Assembly (NCBI GenBank): GCA_963781595.1
Contig: CAWAGG010000006.1
Location: forward strand, 2,976,001-3,040,000
Direction of reading: 5' to 3'
Origin: JBEDUK01 sp963781595
GTDB lineage: Bacteria > Actinomycetota > UBA4738
Length of the DNA: 64,000 nucleotides
The first letter of the stretch is position 1, and every line of letters begins with the position of its first letter. Below the pieces are notes generated by a model that worked only from the letters and a program-made list of their open reading frames with translations, was not told where the DNA came from and searched no databases. Below, piece after piece: positions 38,017-46,226 of this stretch. A program made the position numbers and the translations under genes.

Positions 38017-39317
38017 GGTGCCAGCGTAGCCGGGGCGTGCGCCTCCGCGGCCAGCCAGCCGCGCACGGCCTCGACGATGCGGTCGACCTCGGGCGCCCCG
38101 TGCGCCGTCCCCGGGAACCAGGCCTCGTAGCCTGAGGGTGGGAGGTACACGCCGCGCTCGAGCATCCCGTGGAAGAAGCGCCCGTAGCGGGCGTGATCGG
38201 CGGCCCTCGCGGACGCGTGATCGCGCACCGGCTCGTCGGTGAAGGACACCGAGAGCAGCGGACCGACCCTGTTGACGCGGTTCGGTACGCCGGCCAGGGT
38301 CAAGGCCTCTGCGAGCGCGGCCACCAGCGTCCGGACCAACGCCTCCAGCACGTCGTGAGGGCGTTCGCGCTCGATCAGGTCGAGGGTCGCCAGGCCGGCC
38401 GCGACCGCGACCGGGTTCCCCGACAGGGTGCCCGCCTGGTAGACCGGTCCCACGGGCGCCAGGCCCTCCATCGCGTCGGCCCGCCCGCCGAAGGCCGCCA
38501 GCGGCAGCCCGCCACCGAGGATCTTCCCGAGCACCGTGAGGTCGGGCGTGACGCCGAACCGTTCCTGCGCACCGCCGGGCGCCAGCCGGAACCCGGTGAT
38601 TACCTCGTCGAAGATCAGCAGGGCGCCGGTGCGGTCGCACCCGTCCCGCAGCGCCTCGAGGAACCCGGGCTCGGGTGGCACGACCCCGATGTTCGCCGCG
38701 ACCGGCTCGACGATCACGCACGCCAGGCGATCGCCGGCGGCGTCGAGCGCCAGGTAAAAGCGTTCGACGTCGTTGTACGGGATCACGATCGTGTCGGCGA
38801 CGGCGCCCTCGGTCACGCCGGCCGATCCCGGGAGGGCGAACGTCGCGACCCCCGACCCGGCGCTCGCGAGCAGCGCGTCCGAATGGCCGTGGTAGCAGCC
38901 GTCGAACTTGAGCACGGCCGGACGCGCGGTGACCCCGCGTGCGAGGCGGACGGCGCTCATGGCCGCCTCGGTCCCCGACGAGACCAGCCGGAGCATCTCC
39001 ACGGAGGGGACCATCGCGCGAACGCGTTCGGCGAGGAGGACCTCGCCTTCCGTCGGAGCGCCGAACGTCGTGCCCCGCGTCGCCGCCTGCGCCGCGGCGC
39101 CGACGACCTCCGGTCGCGCGTGACCGAACAGCAGGGCGCCCCAGGACTGGACGAGGTCGACGTACGCGCGGCCGTCCACGTCCTCGAGCCACGCGCCCGC
39201 TCCGCGAGCCACGAAGACGGGCGTCCCGCCCACGCCGCCGAACGCGCGCACCGGCGAGTTCACGCCGCCGGGGATCGCGACGCGCGCCCGCTCGAAGAGT
39301 TCGCTCGACCGGCTCAT
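38013..39317 (-). CDS. hemL: Glutamate-1-semialdehyde 2,1-aminomutase
   Basis: The PLP enzyme that moves the amino group to make 5-aminolevulinate, second step of the C5 heme pathway. It has 434 residues, full length for the family. Family motifs include SWGALLFGHARPEV, SSGTEAAMSAVRLARG, FDEVITGFRLAPGGAQ and the PLP lysine in VLGKILGGGLPLAAFGG. The ATG overlaps the stop of the VOC gene upstream. Confidence 0.95.
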   Translation of the reverse strand: MSRSSELFERARVAIPGGVNSPVRAFGGVGGTPVFVARGAGAWLEDVDGRAYVDLVQSWGALLFGHARPEVVGAAAQAATRGTTFGAPTEGEVLLAERVRAMVPSVEMLRLVSSGTEAAMSAVRLARGVTARPAVLKFDGCYHGHSDALLASAGSGVATFALPGSAGVTEGAVADTIVIPYNDVERFYLALDAAGDRLACVIVEPVAANIGVVPPEPGFLEALRDGCDRTGALLIFDEVITGFRLAPGGAQERFGVTPDLTVLGKILGGGLPLAAFGGRADAMEGLAPVGPVYQAGTLSGNPVAVAAGLATLDLIERERPHDVLEALVRTLVAALAEALTLAGVPNRVNRVGPLLSVSFTDEPVRDHASARAADHARYGRFFHGMLERGVYLPPSGYEAWFPGTAHGAPEVDRIVEAVRGWLAAEAHAPATLAP

Positions 39318-39742
39318 TGCAGACAGAACTCGTTGCCCTCGGGATCGCGCATCACGATCCAGAACTCACCTCGCTGGTCGACGGTCGCCACGAGGGTCGC
39401 GCCGAGGCCCCCGGCGCGCTCGGCCTCACGCTGCGTTCGGTCGCGACGCTCGTCACCCTCCAGGCCGGCGCCGACGTTCACGTCCAGGTGCACGCGGTTC
39501 TTCGCCGTCTTGCCCTCCGGCACCCTCTGGAAGAAGAGCCGAGGGCCGACGCCAGCAGGGTCGACGCGCGCGTCGGCATCGTTCCAGCGCTCCTCGGGGA
39601 TGCCGTGATCGAGCGCCCACGCGTCCCACGAGGCGAAGCCATCGGGCGGTTCCTGCGCGACGTACCCGAGCAGGTCCGCCCAGAACGATGCCAGGCGCGC
39701 CGGGTCGGCGCAGTCGAACGTCACCTGGAAGCTGGTGGCCAT
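39314..39742 (-). CDS. VOC-family (glyoxalase-like) protein
   Basis: A 142-residue protein of the vicinal-oxygen-chelate fold, of the glyoxalase-like group found widely in actinobacteria. It shows FDCADPARLASFWADLLGY near the start and the closing pattern RGEFWIVMRDPEGNEFCLQ. The substrate is unknown. It sits inside the heme operon, between hemB and hemL, with a 4-base overlap to hemL, which may be chance or a detoxifying role. Confidence 0.85.
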   Translation of the reverse strand: MATSFQVTFDCADPARLASFWADLLGYVAQEPPDGFASWDAWALDHGIPEERWNDADARVDPAGVGPRLFFQRVPEGKTAKNRVHLDVNVGAGLEGDERRDRTQREAERAGGLGATLVATVDQRGEFWIVMRDPEGNEFCLQ

Positions 39743-39764
39743 CCGCCTCCCTCCCGGTACCGGC

Positions 39765-40751
39765 CTACCCGTCGGCGAGCCAGCCCGCCGCGTCCTTCGC
39801 GTGGTAGGTCAGGATCAGATCGGCACCGGCACGACGGATACCGGTCAGAACCTCCAGCACGGTGCGTCGTTCGTCCAGCCATCCGGCGAGCGCCGCGGCC
39901 TTGACCATGGCGTACTCGCCGCTGACGTTGTAGGCGGCGACCGGGACCCCGGCCGCTTCGTCCGCCGCTCGGCGCACGATGTCCAGGTACGCCAGGGCGG
40001 GCTTCACCATGACGATGTCGGCGCCCTCGGCGATGTCCGCGTGCACCTCGCGGAGCGCTTCGTCGGCATTCGCCACGTCCATCTGGTAGCCGGCGCGATC
40101 GCCGAACCGCGGCGCGCACTCCGCGGCGTCACGGAACGGGCCATAGAAGGCGGACGCGAACTTCGCCGCGTACGCCAGGATGCCCGTCCGCTGGGAACCG
40201 GCCCCGTCGAGCTCGTCACGGATCGCGGCTACCTGACCGTCCATCATGCCCGACGGCGCGACCAGGTCGACCCCCGCCTCCGCCTGCGCCAGCGCGATCC
40301 GCCGGTAGCGCACGAGCGTGCCGTCGTTGTCCACTTCGCCGTCGTCGCCCAGCACCCCGCAGTGGCCGTGGTCCGTGTACTCGTCCAGACAGAGATCGGC
40401 GATCACCACGCGATCGTCGCCGAACTCGTCCCGCAGGGCCCGGATCGCGCGCTGCGCGATCCCGTCCGGGTTCCAGGCCTCCGAGCCCTCGGCGTTCTTC
40501 CGTTCCGGGACGCCGAACAGGACGAACCCGAGGACGCCCGCCGCCGCCGTCTCGACCGCCTCCTTGCGCAACGACTCGAGCGTGTGCTGGAACTGTCCGG
40601 GCATCGAGGCGATCGGCGCGGGTTCGTCGATCCCTTCCTTGACGAACAGCGGCGCGATCAGCTGCCGAGGGCTCAGGTCGGTCTCGCGCGCGAGCGCTCG
40701 GAGCGCGGCGGTGCGCCGCATCCGGCGCGGGCGATGCGTCGGGAAGCTCAT
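39765..40751 (-). CDS. hemB: Delta-aminolevulinic acid dehydratase (porphobilinogen synthase)
   Basis: Joins two 5-aminolevulinates into porphobilinogen. The ATG at 40751 gives 328 residues. The active-site lysines lie in YAAKFASAFYGP and VMVKPALAYLD. The metal site reads DLCLDEYTDHGHCGV, with the middle Cys of zinc-type enzymes replaced by Asp. This Cys/Asp/Cys form is common in actinobacteria. The open frame extends upstream to 40859, but the MSFPTHRPRRMRRT start matches the family. Confidence 0.94.
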   Translation of the reverse strand: MSFPTHRPRRMRRTAALRALARETDLSPRQLIAPLFVKEGIDEPAPIASMPGQFQHTLESLRKEAVETAAAGVLGFVLFGVPERKNAEGSEAWNPDGIAQRAIRALRDEFGDDRVVIADLCLDEYTDHGHCGVLGDDGEVDNDGTLVRYRRIALAQAEAGVDLVAPSGMMDGQVAAIRDELDGAGSQRTGILAYAAKFASAFYGPFRDAAECAPRFGDRAGYQMDVANADEALREVHADIAEGADIVMVKPALAYLDIVRRAADEAAGVPVAAYNVSGEYAMVKAAALAGWLDERRTVLEVLTGIRRAGADLILTYHAKDAAGWLADG

Positions 40752-40764
40752 CGTGCGGCCGATG

Positions 40765-41535
40765 CTAGCGGGTCCGGCGCGGACGGACCGCGCGCTCGAC
40801 GGCCGCCGCGAGCGCTTCGACCGTGTGGGGCCGAGCCACGGCCGAAACCCGGAATCCATCCGCCCGTGCCTCGCGCGCGGTGACGGGCCCGATGCAGACG
40901 AACCTGGGCTCGCCGGCCATCGTGGTCACCGGCGGCCCCGCCAGCGCGCGCACGAAGCCGCGCACGGTCGAGGCGCTCGTGAAGGTGACGGCGTCGACCC
41001 CGCCCGCCTCCAGCGCGGCGCGGGCGATCGCCGGCAGGCGGATCGCGAGGACCGTCCGGTACGCGTCGATCCTCGTCGGCGCCCAGCCCTTCGACCGCAG
41101 GGCATCCTCCAGCCCGGGCGGTGCGATGTCGGCGCGGAGGCACAGGACCCGTCCCTCGCCGCGCGGGAAGGCGCGCGCGAGCGCCTCGGTCTCGTACACC
41201 CGGGGCAGGAGGTCGGGCCGCTGGCCTGTCCAGGCGGCGAGCGCGTCGGCGGTCCCCTCCCCCACCGCGGCCACCCGCGCGCGCAGCTCGTCCGCGCCGA
41301 GCCGTTGTGACAGGACGTCGACGGTCGCGCGGCTCGTGAGCGTGATCCACGTGAACTCACCGGCCGCGAGATCGGCGAGCGCCCGGTCGAGCACTCGCGA
41401 GCGCGCGGGACGGATCCGGATCGAGGGCGCGACCAGCGTCGCGGCGCCACGCGCCTCGAGGAGCGCGGCCAGGTCGTCAGCCTGCTCGCGAGGGCGGGTG
41501 ATCAGGACCGTCCGTCCATCCAGCGGACGGTTCAC
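40765..41535 (-). CDS. hemD: Uroporphyrinogen-III synthase
   Basis: Closes and inverts the linear tetrapyrrole to uroporphyrinogen III. The 256 residues show the two-domain HemD pattern: RTVLITRPREQADDLAALLEARGA at the start, LTSRATVDVL between, and FTSASTVRGFVRAL with CIGPVTAREARADGF in the second domain. A GTG start overlaps the hemC stop. HemD is weakly conserved, but operon position supports the call. Confidence 0.93.
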   Translation of the reverse strand: MNRPLDGRTVLITRPREQADDLAALLEARGAATLVAPSIRIRPARSRVLDRALADLAAGEFTWITLTSRATVDVLSQRLGADELRARVAAVGEGTADALAAWTGQRPDLLPRVYETEALARAFPRGEGRVLCLRADIAPPGLEDALRSKGWAPTRIDAYRTVLAIRLPAIARAALEAGGVDAVTFTSASTVRGFVRALAGPPVTTMAGEPRFVCIGPVTAREARADGFRVSAVARPHTVEALAAAVERAVRPRRTR

Positions 41536-42467
41536 CGGCCTGCGGCCCGGTCGAGGATCGCCGCGGCGCCTGCGGCCAGGAGCGACGCGGCCACCCGGTC
41601 GGCCGCGAGCACGGGCGTCTCCGCTTCGGCGTCGGCCTCCAGCGTCCCCGTCCCGTCCGGGCGGATCACCCGCGCTCGGAGCGAGACGCCCCCGGCCGTC
41701 GGCTGCGCGAGCGCGCCGAGGGGCATCGCGCAGCCGCCTCCGAGCCCGAGCACCAGCCGCCGTTCGGCTTCGAAGGCCATCCGCGATGCGGCATCGTCGA
41801 GCATCACGACCAGCTCGAGCGTCGCCGCGTCGGCCGTTCGCGTCTGCACGGCCAGGGCGCCCTGCCCCGGCGCGGGCACCATCTCGTCGACGTCGAACGG
41901 CGTCACGTGCGGCGGTTCGAGCCCGAGCCTGACGAGACCGGCCGCGGCGAGCACCAGGGCGCCGACCTCGCCCTCCGCCATCCTCCGCAGCCGGGTATCG
42001 ACGTTGCCCTGGAGGTCGACGACCCGTGCGTCCGGCCGTGCGCACAGGAGCTGCGCGCGCCGGCGGAGGCTCGACGTGCCGATCGCCGAACCGGCGGGCA
42101 GGGCCTCCTCTCGGGTGACGAGCACGTCCCGCGGGTCCGACCGTCCCGGGATCGCGGCTACCACGACGCCCTCTGGGTCATCGGCCGGCAGGTCCTTCGC
42201 CGAATGCACCGCCAGATCGATCCGGGCCTCCAGGAGCGCAACGACGATCTCGTGGACGAACAGGCCCTTGAGGCCCGCCGCTCGCGCCGGCGGCGGGGCC
42301 GCGGGAGCGCCGACCTGGACCGCTCGATCGCCGGACGTGACGATCGGGACGATCTCGACGTCGACCTCGACGCCGCGGTCGGCGGCGGCGCGGCCGAGTG
42401 CCGAGGCGACCTCCGCGGCCTGCGCGAGCGCGAGTTTCGACCGTCGCGTCCCGAGCCGGAGCCGCAC
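41532..42467 (-). CDS. hemC: Porphobilinogen deaminase (hydroxymethylbilane synthase)
   Basis: Builds the linear tetrapyrrole from four porphobilinogens. The 311 residues include LRLGTRRSKLALAQA, AVHSAKDLPA, GTSSLRRRAQLL, LQGNVDTRLRR, MVPAPGQGALAVQ, and the cofactor-binding cysteine in LGGGCAMPLGA. An Ala/Pro-rich insert lies after VTSGDRAVQVGA. The GTG start is five bases after the hemA stop. Confidence 0.95.
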   Translation of the reverse strand: MRLRLGTRRSKLALAQAAEVASALGRAAADRGVEVDVEIVPIVTSGDRAVQVGAPAAPPPARAAGLKGLFVHEIVVALLEARIDLAVHSAKDLPADDPEGVVVAAIPGRSDPRDVLVTREEALPAGSAIGTSSLRRRAQLLCARPDARVVDLQGNVDTRLRRMAEGEVGALVLAAAGLVRLGLEPPHVTPFDVDEMVPAPGQGALAVQTRTADAATLELVVMLDDAASRMAFEAERRLVLGLGGGCAMPLGALAQPTAGGVSLRARVIRPDGTGTLEADAEAETPVLAADRVAASLLAAGAAAILDRAAGR

Positions 42468-42472
42468 GGACG

Positions 42473-43776
42473 TCAGACGCCGGGCCGGTGCTCCAGCCCG
42501 AACAGTTCGGCGAGCGCGAGCGCGTGCTGGTCGGTCCCCGCGACGGATAGCTCCTTGACGCGCACGATGGGCTCGTGGAGCAGCTTCGCGACGATCGCGC
42601 GCGCCATGGCCTCCACGGCCTCGCGCTGCGCGGGCGAGAGCCCGTCGAGCTTCGCCAGCGCCCTCGACAGCTCGGCCTCGCGGATCCGATCCCCGCGGGC
42701 CCGGAGCGCCTGGATCAGCGGAGCGAGGCGGGCGGCCTGTCGGCGAACGCCGTACCGGGCGACCTCCTCCCTGACGATCGCCGAACCGGCCGCGAGCGCC
42801 TCGTGGGCGGGCGCCCCGCGCCGCGCTTCGGCGGCGAGGTCGTCGACGTCGACGAGCATCACGCCCGGCAGATCGCCGACGGCGGGATCGACGTCGCGGG
42901 GCACCGCCAGGTCCAGGACGAACATCGCCGCGTCGTCCGGCTCGACCGGCCTGGTCGGCGCCGCATACCGAGCGACGCCGGCCTCGCGCACGTCGCGCGC
43001 GTGTATCACGACGCCGGCGGCGCCGGTGCACGCGACGATCACGTCGGCACCCGACATCGCCCGCGCCAGGGCATGCAGCCCGTGCGCCTCGGCCCCGTGG
43101 CGCTCGGCCAACGCCCTCGCGCGTTCGGGGCTCCGGTTCGCGATCGCCACGCGGGCGGCCCCCCGGTCCCTGAGGACCTTGACGGCGAGCGAGGCCATCT
43201 GACCGGCCCCGATCACCGCCGCGCCGCGTCCCCGGATCCCGCCGAGGTGTCCTTCGGCGAGGTTCAACCCGGCCTCCACCATGGCCTCCGGCGCGGCGCC
43301 GATCGACGTCTCGGCCCGCACGCGCCGCCCGGCGCGGATCGCGGCGCGGAACAGCGCAGCGAGCTCCGGCCCGGCGGCAGCTTCGGCCTGCGCGACGCGG
43401 AAAGCCCCCCGGACCTGCGCCAGGATCTGGGGTTCGCCGACCACCATCGAGTCCATACCGGCGGCGACCGCGAAGAGGTGGCTCGCCGCGTCCGTCTCGT
43501 AGTGCGCGTAGAGGGGCTCCTCGAACGCGTCCGGATCGAGCTCACCGGACGCCGCCAGGAACCGCTTCAGCGCGAGGAAGCCCGCGTGGTAGCTCTCGAC
43601 CTCCGCGTAGACCTCGACGCGGTTGCAGGTCGACAGGATGACCGCACGCGCCCGATCGCGTCCTCGTCCATCAGGAGCCGGAACGCCTTCGGCACCTCCT
43701 CGTCGGCGATCGCCAGCCTCTCGAGGAGCTCGACCGAGGCATGCCGGTGCGACACGCCGAGCGCGAGGATCGCCAT
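42473..43776 (-). CDS. hemA: Glutamyl-tRNA reductase, frame broken near codon 43
   Basis: First enzyme of the C5 pathway, reducing glutamyl-tRNA to glutamate-1-semialdehyde. The start region MAILALGVSHRHASVELLERLAI reads to about 43650, where one base is missing. The protein then goes on in another frame with ILSTCNRVEVYAEVESYH, holding the catalytic Cys of the STCNR motif. Further motifs are GEPQILAQVR, GAGQMASLAVKVL and the C-terminal dimerisation helices. Corrected length would be 434 residues. The organism needs this gene for the pathway encoded beside it, so a sequence error is likeliest. Confidence 0.9.
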
Positions 43777-43852
43777 CAGGCGTCCCCGGCGGCCGGGTGG
43801 CGCCGTCGGCTCGGTCGCCGTACACAGGGCCGGGAGCTCACGTCGGACAACC

Positions 43853-44536
43853 CTACGTGACCGGCGCCAGGTCGATGGAGCCGCGCCCGCCCTGAACGGC
43901 CTCCAGCACGGCCTTGCGCTGCTCGTAGTACGCGAGGATCTGGAGTTCGACCGAGAGGTCGACCTTGCGCACCGAGACGTCCTGCGGAACCGAGATCACC
44001 GCCGGGGCGAAGTTCAGGATCGAACGGATCCCCGCCGCGACCATCCGGTCGGCCACCTCCTGGGCGGCCGACGCCGGCGTGCAGATCACACCGATCACGA
44101 CGTCCCCACGGGCGACGATCTCCGGCAGGCACGCGATGTCCTCGACCAGGAGGTCGCCGATCCGCTCCCCGACGATCGTGGCCGACGCGTCGACCAGCGC
44201 CGCGACGCGGAACCCACGGGCGGAGAACCCCCGGTAGTTCGCGAGCGCGTGGCCGAGGTTCCCCACGCCGGCGATCAGGACGGGCCAGTCCTGCGTGAGG
44301 CCCAGCTCGCGCCGGACCTGGTGGATCAGGTACGCGACGTCGTAGCCCACCCCTCGCGTCCCGTACGACCCGAGGTAGGAGAGATCCTTGCGGACCTTCG
44401 CCGAGTTCACCCCGGCCGAATCGGCCAAGCCCTCGGACGAGATCGTCGTGACGCCGCTCTCGGCCGTCTCGACCAGCACTCGCAGGTACACGGGAAGGCG
44501 GCCCAGGGTGGCCTCCGGGATCGTCCGGTCGCTCAC
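43853..44536 (-). CDS. rex: Redox-sensing transcriptional repressor Rex
   Basis: A 227-residue repressor that senses the NADH/NAD+ ratio. The N-terminal winged helix (about 10-80) includes SEGLADSAGVNSAKVRKDLSYLGSYGTRGVGYDV. The Rossmann domain has GVGNLGHALANYRGF, and the C-terminal helix that swaps between subunits follows. It heads the hemA-C-D-B-L operon, as rex does in Streptomyces (rex-hemACD). The GTG start at 44536 is chosen on family length. Three candidate operators in this window point to a respiratory regulon. Confidence 0.95.
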   Translation of the reverse strand: MSDRTIPEATLGRLPVYLRVLVETAESGVTTISSEGLADSAGVNSAKVRKDLSYLGSYGTRGVGYDVAYLIHQVRRELGLTQDWPVLIAGVGNLGHALANYRGFSARGFRVAALVDASATIVGERIGDLLVEDIACLPEIVARGDVVIGVICTPASAAQEVADRMVAAGIRSILNFAPAVISVPQDVSVRKVDLSVELQILAYYEQRKAVLEAVQGGRGSIDLAPVT

Positions 44537-44570
44537 GGGCGGGTCGCCGGGTCCGTCACGCCGCCAATCC

Positions 44571-44588
44571 TAGCGCACCGATTCACAA
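44571..44588. promoter_or_regulatory. Imperfect Rex operator upstream of rex
   Basis: Read on the minus strand, TTGTGAA-TCGG-TGCGCTA has one perfect half-site, while the other half keeps only 4 of 7 bases. It overlaps a -10-like TAGGAT and lies 35-52 bases before the rex start. It could allow weak autoregulation, as known for rex in Streptomyces. Alone it would be weak evidence. Confidence 0.5.
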
Positions 44589-44646
44589 GCGAACGAGCGG
44601 CGTCCGCGCGCCGAGCCGGGGACCTGCGGCGCGGCTCTGCACCCCG

Positions 44647-44904
44647 TCATCCGCCCGAGACCAGCCGATGCAACCGGGCCGCGTCGACGCGGTACTCGAA
44701 CTCCTCCACGCCGTCCACCTCGACGACCGGGACGCGGATCCCGTAGTCGCGCTCGAGGTCGTCGTCACCGTCGATGAATCGTTCGTCGAACGCGAAGGCG
44801 TTGCGTTCCCGCTCCGCCAGGATCACGTCGCGGGCCTCGTCGCACAGGTGGCACCGCCGTCGCGAGTACATCGAAACCGTGATGTCGGGCGCCACGGCGG
44901 CCAT
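44647..44904 (-). CDS. Glutaredoxin-like protein
   Basis: A small 85-residue thioredoxin-fold protein of the glutaredoxin-like DUF836 group. The redox motif CHLC follows the first strand (ITVSMYSRRRCHLC), and the cis-proline region reads GIRVPVVEVDG. It precedes rex by 110 bases and is divergent from the ECF sigma gene. Its partner is unknown. Confidence 0.88.
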   Translation of the reverse strand: MAAVAPDITVSMYSRRRCHLCDEARDVILAERERNAFAFDERFIDGDDDLERDYGIRVPVVEVDGVEEFEYRVDAARLHRLVSGG

Positions 44905-44935
44905 CGTAACCGGCGGTCTGCTAAGACAGGTTCCC

Positions 44936-45520
44936 GTGGAGCCGGATCGGATCGAGGATCGGAGGGATCGAGACCTCCATCGAGGCTTGATCGCGCGCGA
45001 ACGCGCGTCGTTCGAGCAGTTGTACGCCCGGTACGCGGCGGCGGCCTACGGCCTGGCCTACCGGGTCACCGGCCGCGCGACGCTCGCGCAGGACGTCGTG
45101 CACGACGCCTTCCTCGCGCTCTGGCGCGCCCCGGAGTCGTTCGATCCGGCCCGCGGGACGTTCCGCGCGTACTTCCTGTCGCTCGTCCATCACCGCGCGG
45201 TCGACACGGTTCGCCGTGAGGAGCGCCTCCGGCAACGTTCGAGCCGGATGAACCCCGAGCGCGACGAGGACGAAGATGTAGCGGAGGACGTGGTGCAGGA
45301 GGCTTGGCTCGCAGATCGTCGCGCGAAGGTCCTCGAGGCGCTCGAGGGACTCTCGCCCGAGCAACGCCAGGTGCTGGAGCTCGCGTATTTCCACGGGTAC
45401 ACGCAGGCCCGGATCGCCCGGGAGACCGGCGTACCCCTGGGTACCGTGAAGACGCGGACCCTCGCCGCGATGCGACGGCTCCGAGCCGCGCTCCTGGGAG
45501 GAGCGGAAGATGCAGACTGA
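44936..45520 (+). CDS. ECF RNA polymerase sigma factor
   Basis: A group IV sigma factor of 194 residues. Region 2 reads SFEQLYARYAAAAYGLAYRVTGRATLAQDVVHDAFLALW, and region 4 reads LSPEQRQVLELAYFHGYTQARIARETGVPLGTVKTRTLAAMRRLR. A GTG start behind an AGG at proper distance is preferred; longer frames upstream overlap the divergent glutaredoxin gene. The next gene overlaps its end and encodes a matching RskA-type anti-sigma factor, so it is likely held inactive at the membrane until a signal arrives. Confidence 0.92.
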   Translation: MEPDRIEDRRDRDLHRGLIARERASFEQLYARYAAAAYGLAYRVTGRATLAQDVVHDAFLALWRAPESFDPARGTFRAYFLSLVHHRAVDTVRREERLRQRSSRMNPERDEDEDVAEDVVQEAWLADRRAKVLEALEGLSPEQRQVLELAYFHGYTQARIARETGVPLGTVKTRTLAAMRRLRAALLGGAEDAD

Positions 45521-46226
45521 GCACGAACAGGTCCAGGCGATCCTGGCCGCGCGAGCGCTCGGCGCCCTCGACGACGCCGAATCCGACGCCGCCGACGGCC
45601 TGATCGAGCGGCACCTGCCGACGTGCGATCCCTGCAAGGGAGCGCTGGAGGGCTTCGAGGCGGTCGCCGGTGAGCTCGCCCTCGCCGAGCCGTCGCGGCA
45701 GCCTCCCGCCTCGCTCGAGGCGCGTCTGCGCCGCGAGGTGGCCGGGCCGCGCGTCTCCGCACGGGTGGGCGCCTGGGTCACCGCCGTCGCGGCGATCGTC
45801 GCGCTCGTGCTCGGGGCGTTCAGCCTGCACCTGAACGGCCGTGTCTCCCGCGCCGAACGAGCCCAGGCGCAGGCGGCGGAGCTCATCTCCGCGGTGACGG
45901 TGCCCCAGTCGAAGGTCGTCCCGCTGGCCGCCCGGCGGACCACCGACCCGGGCCACGCGGTCGCGGCGGTGTTCGTGCCCGGCGGCGGGCGCCTGTACGT
46001 GGTCGGGAACCTCCCCGCCCCGAGCTCGGACCGGGTCTACCAGGTCTGGCTCGGCCGCCAGGGACGCTTCGCGAGCGGCGGCACGTTCGTCCCCGATCCG
46101 CGGGGCTTCGTCATGCTCCGCGTCCCTCGCGAGGCCTCCGAGTACGATCACGTCCTGATCACGGAGGAACCCGGCGAGGGCAGCGCCCGTCCGTCCGAGG
46201 ATCGCGTCGCCGAATCCGACCTCTGA
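45510..46226 (+). CDS. RskA-type anti-sigma factor with zinc-finger domain
   Basis: A 238-residue single-pass membrane protein. Its cytoplasmic zinc-binding anti-sigma domain holds His and Cys ligands in ERHLPTCDPCKGAL. One helix spans about 93-112, and the outer part has the RskA C-terminal pattern GRLYVVGNLPAPSSDRVYQVWLGRQG. It overlaps the sigma gene by 11 bases. Regulated proteolysis is the usual release route for this family. Confidence 0.92.
   Translation: MQTEHEQVQAILAARALGALDDAESDAADGLIERHLPTCDPCKGALEGFEAVAGELALAEPSRQPPASLEARLRREVAGPRVSARVGAWVTAVAAIVALVLGAFSLHLNGRVSRAERAQAQAAELISAVTVPQSKVVPLAARRTTDPGHAVAAVFVPGGGRLYVVGNLPAPSSDRVYQVWLGRQGRFASGGTFVPDPRGFVMLRVPREASEYDHVLITEEPGEGSARPSEDRVAESDL

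Noticed and set aside
43630..43665. Programmed frameshift in hemA
   Set aside because: No slippery heptamer or strong downstream structure is visible, and single-base errors occur elsewhere in the window.
42575..44746. 723-codon plus-strand frame over hemA and rex
   Set aside because: Runs across two clear genes on the other strand and has no family pattern.
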